Shown piece after piece: positions 56,394-64,000 of a stretch of 64,000 nt of DNA; positions within the stretch are counted from its first letter, which is position 1, and the number at the start of each line of letters is the position of its first letter. Source of the stretch: Sulfurospirillum sp. UCH001 (GTDB taxonomy: Bacteria; Campylobacterota; Campylobacteria; Campylobacterales; Sulfurospirillaceae); contig NZ_AP014723.1 of NCBI RefSeq assembly GCF_001548035.1, forward strand, positions 2,356,001 through 2,420,000. The letters are read 5' to 3'. Made by a program: the position numbers and the translations under genes. The notes under the pieces are model-generated. The model saw only the letters and a program-made list of their open reading frames with translations, was not told the origin of the DNA and did not search any database.

Positions 56394-58269
56394 ATTACAT
56401 TACGATGAAGGTGCACATGTATTTCACAATGAAATTGAGTACGAAATCATCAAAGTCGTTGACCTTGAAACAATTCTTGTAAAGAACATTGAAACACAAG
56501 AAAAAGAGCTACTGCCTTTACATGAAGTCTCTAAAAAAAATCCTTCTACTCTTATTGTTACATATAGTGATATTAATGAAATTTCTGAAAAAGATTGGGA
56601 TGAAGCAAAACGAAGATTAGAAATCATAAAGCCATTTTTAAATACACAAAAAACTAAAACCATCTTAGAAGAGCATGCTAAAAAATTTAATTTACATGTC
56701 AGTACTTTATATCGTTGGATTGATGAATATCAGAAATCAGATCTTTTAGTTTCTTTAGTTCCTAAACATAGCTTGAAAGGAGCAAAAGGTTCTATTCGTA
56801 TTAACGAAGAGACCGAACTCATTACTAAAAAAACGATTGAAGACTTGTATCTATCAAAACAAAAATATTCCGCAAAAAAAACGTACCGTGCCATTGTACA
56901 AAGATGTAAAAACGCCAGAATAGATCCACCAAGTGAGAATACTGTTAGATCAAGAATAAAAGATATTTCAGCCAAAGAAAAAATGAAGTACCGTGAAAGT
57001 GCAAGACTTGCCGATCGAAAATATCGCAATACGGATGGAATGTTTCCTGCAGGTAAATACCCTTTGGATTTTGTTCAAATTGATCATACACCCATGGACA
57101 TTATTGTTGTCGATGAAGTTTATGGTAAGCCTATAGGAAGACCTTATCTCACAATAGGTATTGATGTTTATAGCCGTATGATAACAGGCTTTTTTATCAG
57201 TTTAGATGAACCTAGTTATTTCTCTGTTGCTCAATGTTTAACACAATCTATCCTACCCAAAGAAAAATATTTAAGAAGTTTGGAAATTCCAGGGAGCTGG
57301 AACCTATGGGGAATTCCCAAAACTATTGGACTTGATAATGCAAGTGAATTTAGAGGTAAAGACTTACAAAGAGCTTGTGAATATCATGGTATTGAAATCA
57401 ATTGGCGACCTGTAGCAAGACCTCAGTTTGGAGGGCATATTGAGCGTCTTATTGGCACTACAATGGGCGAAGTTCATACGTTACCTGGTTCGACATTTTC
57501 CAATATACAACAACGAGGAGAATATAAATCAGATAAAGAAGCTACGATGACGCTTTCTGCATTAGAAAAATGGTTTACAGACTACATTGTGAATGTATAT
57601 CATAAAGAACTGCACAGCGGCATCAAATGTTCTCCTGAAAAAAAATATGAATTTGGGATTTTTGGAAGTGATACAATACTAGGCAGAGGAATCCCCGAGA
57701 GAATCCTTGATGAAGATAATCTCAAAATATCTTTTTTGCCAACAGTTGAGAGAAGTATCCAGCAAACAGGTGTTAAAATTGACAATATTCAATATTATGC
57801 TGATTCTCTTCGTCGATGGATTAAAGCCAAGAACAAAGACAATAAAGCAAGAAAATTTATTTTTAAAAGAGATCTAAGAGATATCAGCACTATTTGGTTT
57901 TATGATCCTGACATTAAAGAGTATTTTCCAATTCCTTACCGAAATATTTCATATCCTCCAATCTCTATATGGGATCTGCGTGCCATTAAAAAATATCTTG
58001 ATGATCAAAATGTAGTGGACTATGATGAAATGGCTATTTTTACTGCCTATGATAGAATGAAAAAAATTGAAGAAGCATCAGCTTCTACAGTAAAAAGTAT
58101 TCGCAGAAAACATGTTGCGCAAAAGAATAGAGCCGTTAAACAAAAATTTGACAACCTACCTAAAATAACAACCCAAAAAACTGTAGTACCAATCCCTGAA
58201 GAAAATGCTCCTTCTTTGCATAATGTACAAAAAAAAATTGAGCCATTTGAGGACATCGAAATTTTATAA
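56386..58269 (+). CDS. tnsB: Tn7-like DDE transposase TnsB
   Basis: This is a 627-residue transposase. N-terminal helix-turn-helix DNA-binding domains include HVSTLYRWIDEYQKSD. The RNase H-fold core has the DDE triad Asp233 (DFVQIDHTPMD), Asp317 (IGLDNASEF) and Glu353 (GGHIERLIGT), with 35 residues between the last two. A Mu-type C-terminal beta barrel and a tail for TnsC contact follow. It binds the repeats at both ends and joins 3' ends to the target. The frame is intact. Confidence 0.95.
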   Translation: MHKLHYDEGAHVFHNEIEYEIIKVVDLETILVKNIETQEKELLPLHEVSKKNPSTLIVTYSDINEISEKDWDEAKRRLEIIKPFLNTQKTKTILEEHAKKFNLHVSTLYRWIDEYQKSDLLVSLVPKHSLKGAKGSIRINEETELITKKTIEDLYLSKQKYSAKKTYRAIVQRCKNARIDPPSENTVRSRIKDISAKEKMKYRESARLADRKYRNTDGMFPAGKYPLDFVQIDHTPMDIIVVDEVYGKPIGRPYLTIGIDVYSRMITGFFISLDEPSYFSVAQCLTQSILPKEKYLRSLEIPGSWNLWGIPKTIGLDNASEFRGKDLQRACEYHGIEINWRPVARPQFGGHIERLIGTTMGEVHTLPGSTFSNIQQRGEYKSDKEATMTLSALEKWFTDYIVNVYHKELHSGIKCSPEKKYEFGIFGSDTILGRGIPERILDEDNLKISFLPTVERSIQQTGVKIDNIQYYADSLRRWIKAKNKDNKARKFIFKRDLRDISTIWFYDPDIKEYFPIPYRNISYPPISIWDLRAIKKYLDDQNVVDYDEMAIFTAYDRMKKIEEASASTVKSIRRKHVAQKNRAVKQKFDNLPKITTQKTVVPIPEENAPSLHNVQKKIEPFEDIEIL

Positions 58270-58279
58270 AGGATTATTT

Positions 58280-59173
58280 TTGCAAAATACGAACCTTCTT
58301 CCAGCCGTTCGAGATGTATTGAATTTCTCGAATGAAGAGCGATGCCTTTTTATTCTAAAAGAAAGATGGTTTCCCTATCCCATTGCCAAAAATATACTCA
58401 ATGAATTAGAATTTCATTTAAAACACCCTAAAAAAAGTAGAATGCCTGGCCGTCTTATCGTTGGAGGCACTAACAATGGTAAAACTTCTATTATTAATAA
58501 ATTTATTAGAAGTCATCAACCATATGACGATGAAAATGTCAAAATCATTCCTGTCATATCAGCTAAAGCTCCTGAGAGCTCTAGCATATCTGATTTATAT
58601 GGAGTGCTTTTATATCAATTAGGTATCCCTTACCGAAACACTGATCGAGTGAATAAAAAGCGTGAACAAGTACAAGAGATATTTGCATTATGTCAAATTA
58701 AAATGCTCATTATTGATGAATTACATAATATTTTAGTGGCCTCTGTTCCCAAACAAAAAGCATTTATGGTTGCACTAAAAAATTTAAGTAACGAGTTAAT
58801 GATGCCAATCATATTAGTAGGTACAGCAGATGCTTTGCATGCTATTAACTCAGATGCACAACTTAGTAATCGTTTTTCGCCCTTAGTCCTTCCAAGATGG
58901 CAATATACCGATGATTATAAAACATTACTTGCAAGTATTGAAGCGACACTTCCTTTGCACAAAGAATCCAATATAGCTACCTCAGAAGAAATTGCACTCT
59001 ATATTCTAGACCAATCAGAAGGCTATATTGGTGAAATTATTGATTTCGTCAATTATGCAGCACGCTATGCTATTGAAAATAAAATTGAAAAAATAAATAT
59101 GGATTCTCTGAAAAACTGTGGGTTTGTAAAACCTTCCATGCGAAAAAATATTGCAAATTTAATTGACATATGA
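58280..59173 (+). CDS. tnsC: Tn7-like AAA+ regulator TnsC (TniB-type)
   Basis: This is a 298-residue AAA+ ATPase with Walker A GGTNNGKTS, Walker B MLIIDELHN, and sensor region LVGTADALHA. It selects the target together with TniQ and activates TnsA/TnsB. I prefer the TTG at 58280, which follows AAAGGA at good spacing just after the tnsB stop; the ATG at 58205 would overlap tnsB by 65 bases and add unrelated residues. It is short, like TniB/TnsC of the Tn6022/Tn5053 groups. Confidence 0.9.
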   Translation: MQNTNLLPAVRDVLNFSNEERCLFILKERWFPYPIAKNILNELEFHLKHPKKSRMPGRLIVGGTNNGKTSIINKFIRSHQPYDDENVKIIPVISAKAPESSSISDLYGVLLYQLGIPYRNTDRVNKKREQVQEIFALCQIKMLIIDELHNILVASVPKQKAFMVALKNLSNELMMPIILVGTADALHAINSDAQLSNRFSPLVLPRWQYTDDYKTLLASIEATLPLHKESNIATSEEIALYILDQSEGYIGEIIDFVNYAARYAIENKIEKINMDSLKNCGFVKPSMRKNIANLIDI

Positions 59174-60111
59174 TCAGCCATGTCACAAAATTTATTAATT
59201 TGAATGATAAAGAATTTGTCATTCATCCTCCTCCTCAACACAATGAGCTTCTGTCTTCATGGCTTGTTAGAGTTGCTAGAGCCAATGATGTTGCAACAAC
59301 ATCTTTCACCAATATGCATTTTAAAGAATTTCAAAAAAATATATTATGGCAAAGAGATTTGGACATCTGGTGTCCAGAAAGCTTATTGGATAAATTAGCG
59401 AATAAAAGCCACCTTCCAAAACAGCAAATATTTGACATGACACTTAAAAGCTATGAAGGGAAATTACGGCGCAAAATACATGGAAAAAATCGAACTCATT
59501 TTATTCAATCTTTAGGCAATTATGCTCATATTAAACGAAATGGTGGATTACGCTTTTGTCCCTTATGTTTAGCAAATGATTTAATCCCTTACTTTAGGAA
59601 AGAGTGGCGATTGTCATTTTATACAGCATGTTTAGAACATAAATGCTTTTTATTAAATAGATGTCCAAATTGTAATTCTCCTTTAACACTTTCTAAAAGT
59701 TATCAAGAAAAAGATTTTACATTTTGTTATAAGTGTGGGATGGACCTGAAAAAGATCAATATAATCCAAGAAAAAGATTGTAAACTAGAAGCTATTATTG
59801 TATTAATGAAAGTTCTTAACAATGGATGGGGAAATAAACTTGGTCAAACAGTACAATCCATTGAGTATTTTGATTTTTTGAAGCAACTTAATAAAATGAT
59901 TTACTTATGGGAAAATACAGAAGAGATTTCTGAAAAAATTTTATTTTCTAAGCCACTGATTAAAAGTGCGGGGTATGAGGATTTTTTATCTAGTAGAGAA
60001 CAACATTCACTTTATTTAGCTTCATATCATTTAATATCTTCTACTAGTAATTTTCAACAATATATTCAAAAAAATAAAATTTATGATTGCTACATATATA
60101 AAGATATATAA
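59170..60111 (+). CDS. tniQ: TniQ/TnsD-type target selector
   Basis: This is a 313-residue TniQ-family protein. It starts PPPQHNELLSSWLVRVARAND, the conserved N-terminal TniQ motif. Zinc fingers follow: RFCPLCLAND, CLEHKCFLLNRCPNC and CYKCGMD (about residues 130-195). It is the only TniQ gene, so it is the likely DNA-binding protein that directs insertion to comM. It overlaps tnsC by 4 bases. It is short compared with Tn7 TnsD (508), with a reduced C-terminal region. Confidence 0.92.
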   Translation: MISHVTKFINLNDKEFVIHPPPQHNELLSSWLVRVARANDVATTSFTNMHFKEFQKNILWQRDLDIWCPESLLDKLANKSHLPKQQIFDMTLKSYEGKLRRKIHGKNRTHFIQSLGNYAHIKRNGGLRFCPLCLANDLIPYFRKEWRLSFYTACLEHKCFLLNRCPNCNSPLTLSKSYQEKDFTFCYKCGMDLKKINIIQEKDCKLEAIIVLMKVLNNGWGNKLGQTVQSIEYFDFLKQLNKMIYLWENTEEISEKILFSKPLIKSAGYEDFLSSREQHSLYLASYHLISSTSNFQQYIQKNKIYDCYIYKDI

Positions 60112-60219
60112 ACAACCAACTTTTTGGAAGGAGCTAATTAAGCTATAATATCAAATTTAAAGTTAGGATTATTGTCGTTTAAACTTTTAATATCATTCTT
60201 TATTAAATTTGGAATACCA

Positions 60220-61215
60220 ATGGAAAAAAAACTTAAACATCCTTATGTATATGTCTATGAATTAGAAAGAATTATTTCTCCAGCTAAAGCTCGTTTAGCA
60301 TTATTAAGCCATATGAACCCCTATGATAGATTTCACTTTTTTTGTAAATATTGCGGCGTTAAATTGGCAGGGAAAGGTATGAAGACACCTCAATTGGGTG
60401 AAAAAAGTAAACAACCACACTGTTCAGACTTTAAGAATATCCAACATAAATCCTTTTGCGATAATAGAAGAAGACAAGCACCTAGAGAACGACCAGGTGG
60501 TACTCGAACGACTCCTCCACCTCCAGCATCTCTAGATGTTTATATTCCAACACATCTCATTTATACACCCCCTCATTTTGCATATGCTGAAATTGAAGAT
60601 TTAGCAGCAATTGATTTACTAAATGAAGTACCACACAATGTAGTGCAAAATGCTCCCGATGAAGAATTATCTGATAATGAATATGAGATTTACGCAACAT
60701 ATTGGTTAAAAGAAGTTGTAGATGCATATATATGGCTCAAGATGCAAGTCTTAGAAGAAGATCAGTGGCCTACAATTCAAATGGGAGATTCTACTTTTAA
60801 TAATAGGTACCAATATCTTTTTAAGACAATTGAACGATCTCACTATTTTATAAATCAAAATAAAATATTTTACGGAACAATAGAGGCTAAATATGTAACT
60901 TTTAAAACAGATCAAGAGTATTATTCACTTTTTTCAAAACAAGACATATGGGTTGATTCTATTAAAAAATTTGCACATTTTCACATAAAAATTCCTAAAC
61001 AAACTTGTCAGAATACAATTTTAGAAACCATACTTGAGGACTTGATTAAGAATAAAAAGAAAAACTTTATTTATAATTATTATTTAACAAACCATTCTCT
61101 TGATATTGAGCCTATAGAGATAACTAAAGATCAACATTCTTATTATCAATGCGAATTGGTAATAAATAACCCTTTTTTATTTGTACTTATATGCAATTCT
61201 TCAACAGAAGAATAA
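60220..61215 (+). CDS. Zinc-finger protein of unknown function after tniQ
   Basis: This is a 331-residue protein. The N-terminal zinc site is FCKYCGVKL with PHCSDFKNIQHKSFC. A short Pro-rich run (TTPPPPASLDVY) precedes a ~200-residue C-terminal domain without recognised motifs. The ATG at 60220 is preferred to the TTG at 60172. It lies between tniQ and the right end in the same direction as the tns genes, so it may assist transposition or replication control, but the family is not recognised. Its 3' end overlaps the convergent gene by 70 bases. Confidence 0.55.
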   Translation: MEKKLKHPYVYVYELERIISPAKARLALLSHMNPYDRFHFFCKYCGVKLAGKGMKTPQLGEKSKQPHCSDFKNIQHKSFCDNRRRQAPRERPGGTRTTPPPPASLDVYIPTHLIYTPPHFAYAEIEDLAAIDLLNEVPHNVVQNAPDEELSDNEYEIYATYWLKEVVDAYIWLKMQVLEEDQWPTIQMGDSTFNNRYQYLFKTIERSHYFINQNKIFYGTIEAKYVTFKTDQEYYSLFSKQDIWVDSIKKFAHFHIKIPKQTCQNTILETILEDLIKNKKKNFIYNYYLTNHSLDIEPIEITKDQHSYYQCELVINNPFLFVLICNSSTEE

Positions 61216-61577
61216 CCTATAATTTTTTGTAAAAATTTTCTTGGTTCAGGTAATTTTATTATAAATGGTTTAGGGTATCGATCATAAGGAGATGTGTTTG
61301 CTACAATAAATTCAAATGGCTCTAAATCATCCATTTTTTTACTCACAATCAGAGTTACAAATTGTTTATATTCATAGTCTTTATCCCAATGTTCTGATGT
61401 ATAGCGAACACATATCTTATTTCCCAAAATATCAACATATTTCAATGTTCCAAATTGCATTTGAATTTCCAGTCCATAGCATGATCCTCCATATATTGAA
61501 TATATAAGCTTACAGAGTTTTGAATGATACTCTTCTGTAGAGATTTTTTCTTGTTTTTTTGTAATAGTTGTTCTCAT
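61146..61577 (-). CDS. Hypothetical protein near right end
   Basis: This is a 143-residue protein with AGAGGAT upstream of its start. It contains mixed alpha/beta sequence (IQMQFGTLKYVDILGNKICVRY; PFEFIVANTSPYDRYPKPF) without a recognised family. It follows the 78-residue gene with a 24-base gap; its 3' end overlaps the plus-strand gene. It is probably part of a small operon with promoter near the TnsB-site cluster. Confidence 0.5.
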   Translation of the reverse strand: MRTTITKKQEKISTEEYHSKLCKLIYSIYGGSCYGLEIQMQFGTLKYVDILGNKICVRYTSEHWDKDYEYKQFVTLIVSKKMDDLEPFEFIVANTSPYDRYPKPFIIKLPEPRKFLQKIIGYSSVEELHISTNKKGLFITNSH

Positions 61578-61601
61578 TTTTTATCCTCTAATTTTTTTGT
61601 T

Positions 61602-61838
61602 TTAGATACTAAAAATATCTGTATATGGTAAATTTTTATTAGACAAATAGCTGGTTATTTCTTCTTTTGTTAATCCCCTAAATGGATAATGAAAATACAT
61701 AAATTTTCCTTCCGAAAAAAATGCAGTTTTATACTTCAAATACATCTTGTCCCGTTTCGCAATATACCGAGAACGACATCGTTCAATCATATTTTTAACT
61801 CTTTGTTCTTCGGTATTAATATCTTGTTTTCTCGCCAT
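61602..61838 (-). CDS. Small basic hypothetical protein near right end
   Basis: This is a 78-residue protein with a good ribosome-binding site (AGGAG). It is basic and Lys/Arg/Tyr-rich (KNMIERCRSRYIAKRDKMYLKYKTAFF), resembling a DNA- or RNA-binding fragment; the family is unknown. It is the first gene of the minus-strand pair, reading inward from the right end. Its start lies 22 bases from a TnsB-like site, so TnsB could repress it. Confidence 0.5.
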   Translation of the reverse strand: MARKQDINTEEQRVKNMIERCRSRYIAKRDKMYLKYKTAFFSEGKFMYFHYPFRGLTKEEITSYLSNKNLPYTDIFSI

Positions 61839-61859
61839 AGCAATCTCCTGTCAATTGTT

Positions 61860-61905
61860 GTCGTATTTTTTATTGAATTTCACTGTTTGGTCGCATTTTT
61901 TATGA
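61860..61905 (-). repeat. Two inner TnsB-like sites, right end
   Basis: GTCGTATTTTTTATTG (61860-61875) and GTCGCATTTTTTATGA (61890-61905) are inverted copies of the left-end sites (consensus CAAyAAAAAATrCGAC), 30 bases apart. A weaker copy starts at 61936. Confidence 0.7.
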
Positions 61906-62034
61906 TGTAAGTTGCAAAATACTTTGAATTTTTTAGTCGAGCTTTTAACTTTTAGCATGGTAAAATAAATCATTAAAGATATGGAGGATATAGCTATGTT
62001 GTTACAATATGTAAAAATCAAGCTATTTTCCATA

Positions 62035-62059
62035 TTCGCATCTTTCTTTGCATATGACA
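62035..62059 (-). repeat. Right terminal inverted repeat with outer TnsB-like site
   Basis: It ends CATATGACA on the plus strand and contains TTCGCATCTTTCTTTG (62035-62050), the inverted counterpart of the left outer site. The ACA end is directly followed by the duplicated GGGGA. Confidence 0.85.
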
Positions 62060-62064
62060 GGGGA
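62060..62064. repeat. Right target-site duplication (GGGGA)
   Basis: This is the second copy of the 5-bp duplication; the first is at 39723-39727. Confidence 0.92.
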
Positions 62065-62697
62065 AGCTCACAAAGTAGAGCGGGTGAAATTGCCCTCGCG
62101 CATAATGGCATTTTATTTTTCGACGAATTTCCTAACTTTTCAAAAACGGTTTTAGAAAGTCTAAGAGAGCCTCTAGAAGATCATCGCGTTCTCATCTCAC
62201 GCGTCAATACAAAAATAAGCTACGCGACTAAATTTCTCTTTGCAGCAGCACAAAACCCTTGTCCTTGTGGTAACCTTTTTAGCCAGACCCATGAATGTCG
62301 TTGCAGTGAGGTGGAAATTAACCGTTATAAATCAAAAATTTCTGAACCTATTATGGATAGGATTGATCTTTACATTCAAATGAGTGAAGAACACTCTAAA
62401 GAAAAAGGGCTAAGCTCAGAAGAAATGCTCAAACAAGTACTCAAAGCTTTTATCATGCAAAAAAAACGTGGACAAAAAGAACTGAATGGTAAACTTGATG
62501 AACATGACACGATGCGTTTTTGTGTACTTGAAACAAAAGCACATGAAAGCTTGGAAATGGCGCAAAACCGTTTGGGTCTTAGTCAGCGCAGTATGCACAA
62601 AGTGCTTCGTATAGCACGCTCCATTGCTGATTTGGCACAAAGTGAGCAGATTTTGCAAGAACATCTTTTAGAAGCTCTTAGTTTTCGTAAACGTTAG
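62065..62697 (+). pseudogene. comM: comM (yifB), 3' part
   Basis: Codons 302-511 plus stop of comM. It resumes SSQSRAGEIALAHNGILFFDEF (Walker B), then the Mg-chelatase-like sensor region (AAAQNPCPCGNL) and the C-terminal helical Mg_chelatase_C part (VLRIARSIADLAQSEQI). Joining it to 38825-39727 gives an unbroken frame. The open frame also extends upstream into the element end, with a GGAGG and ATG at 61996 in frame, so this half may be translated alone. It lies 9 bases before nnr. Confidence 0.95.
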
Positions 62698-62706
62698 GAG
62701 AGAGCC

Positions 62707-64000
62707 ATGCGTTATGTTTATGAAGAAACCAGTAGTTTGGATGAGCGTTGTTACGCTACATTTGGATTAACCCCTGAGATTTTGATGGAACATGCAGGAG
62801 TTGCACTTGCACGTGCTGTAAAAAAGAGGCTTACACGTAAAAAAAGTGCTCTATTTGTATGTGGCATGGGCAATAATGGCGCAGATGGCATTGTTGCAGC
62901 ACGTATGCTTCATGGTCCTTACACTGTGAGTATCTACATGCCCTATGAACTCAAATCAGGACTTGCAAAACTTCAATTAGAGCGCGCGCAAAAAGTGGGT
63001 GTTGTCATCGTCAATGAACTGATTGATGCTGATATTTACGTTGATGCACTCTTTGGTGCAGGGCTCAATCGCCCTTTAGATAAGACAACCTGTCACCTTA
63101 TTGAAACACTCAATGCCAAAGAAGGCTACAAAATAGCGTGTGATATTCCTAGTGGCATTCTGAGCAATTTAACACTTAGTCCAACCGTTTTTAAAGCTGA
63201 TGAGACAATAACCATGGGTGCCTTAAAATTAGGGCTTTTCAACGATAATGTCAAAGACAATGTGGGCAAGATCAACGTTGCCAATTTAGGTATTGCACGA
63301 AAACAGTATGAAGTTCCAAGCACCACTGTGTTACTTCAAAAGAGTGACCTTAAATTGCCATTTAGAGAACAAAAAAATAGTAATAAAGGCTCGTTCGGAC
63401 ACGTTGCCATTGTTCAAGGCTCTAAAGAAGGAGCTGCACACCTTGCAGGCATGGGAGCATTTCATTTTGGCGCAGGATTAGTAACGCTTGTCGGTGAAAA
63501 AAACAAAAAATTGCCTGAGTATTTGATGAGCAGTAGGACTTTGCCTAAAAACGCTAATGTTATCGTGGCAGGAATGGGGCTTGAAATGCCTTTTGATGAA
63601 GAAGCCATTACATCACTACTCCTTGGCAATACGTTACCCCTTGTGATTGACGCCTCTTTGTCACATCATCCACTCGTTACGAAAGTCATTACGTCTAAAA
63701 AGCCTGTCGTTTTAACGCCACATCCTAAAGAGTTTAGCTCTCTTTTAGAGCTTCTCTGTAAAGAGAAAATTAGCGTTGAAGCGATCCAATCCAACCGCTT
63801 TGAACACGCTAAACGCTTTAGCCTTGCATTTCCTCATGTGGTACTTCTTCTCAAAGGTGCCAATACTATCATTGCACACAATAGGCAGCTTTTCATCAAC
63901 ACCTATGGTACACAAGCATTAGCCAAAGGTGGCAGTGGCGATGTCTTAGCTGGGATGATAGGAGCACTTATCGCTCAAGGCTATAGTTTAAAAGATGCAG
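62707..64000 (+). CDS. nnr: Bifunctional NAD(P)HX epimerase/dehydratase (3' truncated by window)
   Basis: At least 431 residues are present and the frame is open to the window end. The N-terminal YjeF_N epimerase domain has MEHAGVALARAV, CGMGNNGADGIVAARML and DIPSGI. The C-terminal ADP-dependent dehydratase domain has NSNKGSFGHVAIVQGS, TPHPKEFSSLL and LAKGGSGDVLAGMIGAL. It repairs hydrated NAD(P)H. It follows comM closely, so the transposon may also affect its expression from the tig-clpP-def operon. Confidence 0.93.
   Translation, partial: MRYVYEETSSLDERCYATFGLTPEILMEHAGVALARAVKKRLTRKKSALFVCGMGNNGADGIVAARMLHGPYTVSIYMPYELKSGLAKLQLERAQKVGVVIVNELIDADIYVDALFGAGLNRPLDKTTCHLIETLNAKEGYKIACDIPSGILSNLTLSPTVFKADETITMGALKLGLFNDNVKDNVGKINVANLGIARKQYEVPSTTVLLQKSDLKLPFREQKNSNKGSFGHVAIVQGSKEGAAHLAGMGAFHFGAGLVTLVGEKNKKLPEYLMSSRTLPKNANVIVAGMGLEMPFDEEAITSLLLGNTLPLVIDASLSHHPLVTKVITSKKPVVLTPHPKEFSSLLELLCKEKISVEAIQSNRFEHAKRFSLAFPHVVLLLKGANTIIAHNRQLFINTYGTQALAKGGSGDVLAGMIGALIAQGYSLKDA

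Larger units (their letters stand above)
39728..62059. mobile_element. Tn7-like transposon in comM, 22,332 bp, complete
   Basis: The element starts TGT and ends ACA and has 25-bp imperfect inverted terminal repeats, subterminal TnsB-like sites at both ends and a 5-bp duplication. It encodes tnsA, tnsB, tnsC and tniQ, plus a possible TnsE-like gene. The cargo is two nucleases, a UvrA-like protein, a peptide/E1/E1 group, an SF1 helicase, a metallophosphoesterase/P-loop protein and several small unknowns. The DNA is visibly more A+T-rich than the flanks. comM is a known home for Tn7-like elements (the Tn6022/AbaR group in Acinetobacter). No antibiotic-resistance, cas or CRISPR sequence is present. 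All core genes are intact, so the element may still be mobile. Confidence 0.95.

Noticed and set aside
58205-58279. Upstream ATG start for tnsC
   Set aside because: It overlaps tnsB by 65 bases and lacks a ribosome-binding site; the TTG at 58280 follows AAAGGA and matches the family N-terminus better.
39728-62059. CRISPR-guided Tn7-like element
   Set aside because: No cas gene and no repeat-spacer array is visible; the insertion in comM is explained by TniQ.
39728-62059. AbaR-like antibiotic-resistance island
   Set aside because: The element shares the comM target, but none of its cargo proteins matches a resistance enzyme; the UvrA-like protein lacks membrane or ABC-F features.

Overview
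The window is a chromosome segment of a Campylobacterota (epsilonproteobacterial) organism, most like Sulfurospirillum or a close relative. The evidence is the conserved order fliI-folE-tig-clpP-(GGDEF)-def, the nifU/nifS pair, an ArsS/ArsR-type two-component system, spermidine synthesis through carboxynorspermidine enzymes (nspC and its dehydrogenase), and the overall A+T-rich coding style. The genus is inference; the phylum is well supported.

Layout of the left part (1-39.7 kb, mostly chromosomal). The end of a histidine kinase gene is followed by a CsgG/lipoprotein/DUF4810/GNA1162 envelope operon, a DJ-1/PfpI protein and a deaD RNA helicase with an RGG tail. Next come a LysE exporter, a MerP/MerT-like pair with a Tat-exported transglutaminase-like protein, a CheY-like regulator, an ArsRS-type system, and an EF-hand protein with a duplicated Ca-binding module. 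At 12.6-16.2 kb lies a three-gene, translationally coupled secreted-protein operon (TPR + CFI-box C-terminus, Pro/Gln-rich protein, propeller-like protein). Its codon use is visibly richer in G+C than that of its neighbours, so it looks acquired. Then follow nspC, a Cache chemoreceptor, SDR, DsrE, carboxynorspermidine dehydrogenase, rdgB, mltA, transporters, moeA-moaE-moaD, nifU, nifS, fliI, folE, tig, clpP, a degenerate GGDEF protein, def and comM.

The main feature is a 22,332-bp Tn7-like transposon (39728-62059) inserted inside comM (yifB). The boundaries can be read to the base. The element starts TGT and ends ACA, its ends share inverted terminal repeats and TnsB-like subterminal repeats, and it is flanked by a 5-bp target duplication GGGGA. 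Removing the element and one duplication restores an uninterrupted 511-codon comM frame. Transposition genes are tnsA, tnsB, tnsC and tniQ (55.7-60.1 kb), with a possible TnsE-like gene at the far left end. The cargo, visibly more A+T-rich than the host, contains: a secreted DRGH-type nuclease; a PD-(D/E)XK nuclease; a UvrA-like twin ABC ATPase; a 71-residue Cys-rich peptide followed by two RRE-ThiF/E1-like enzymes, one with the conserved Asp replaced by Asn; a large SF1 helicase with a coiled-coil insert; and a 1037-residue metallophosphoesterase + P-loop (STAND-like) protein.

How it may work together. The element breaks comM, whose product is a branch-migration helicase of natural transformation, and carries an exported nuclease of a type that blocks transformation in Campylobacter. 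Together these could stop its host from losing the element by recombination. The helicase, the metallophosphoesterase/P-loop protein and the PD-(D/E)XK protein look like anti-phage cargo. The peptide/E1/E1/UvrA-like group looks like an undescribed ribosomally made peptide pathway (MccB-like chemistry, no YcaO, no transporter seen) with a UvrA-like protein as possible self-protection. The window ends inside the nnr NAD(P)HX repair gene, which follows comM.
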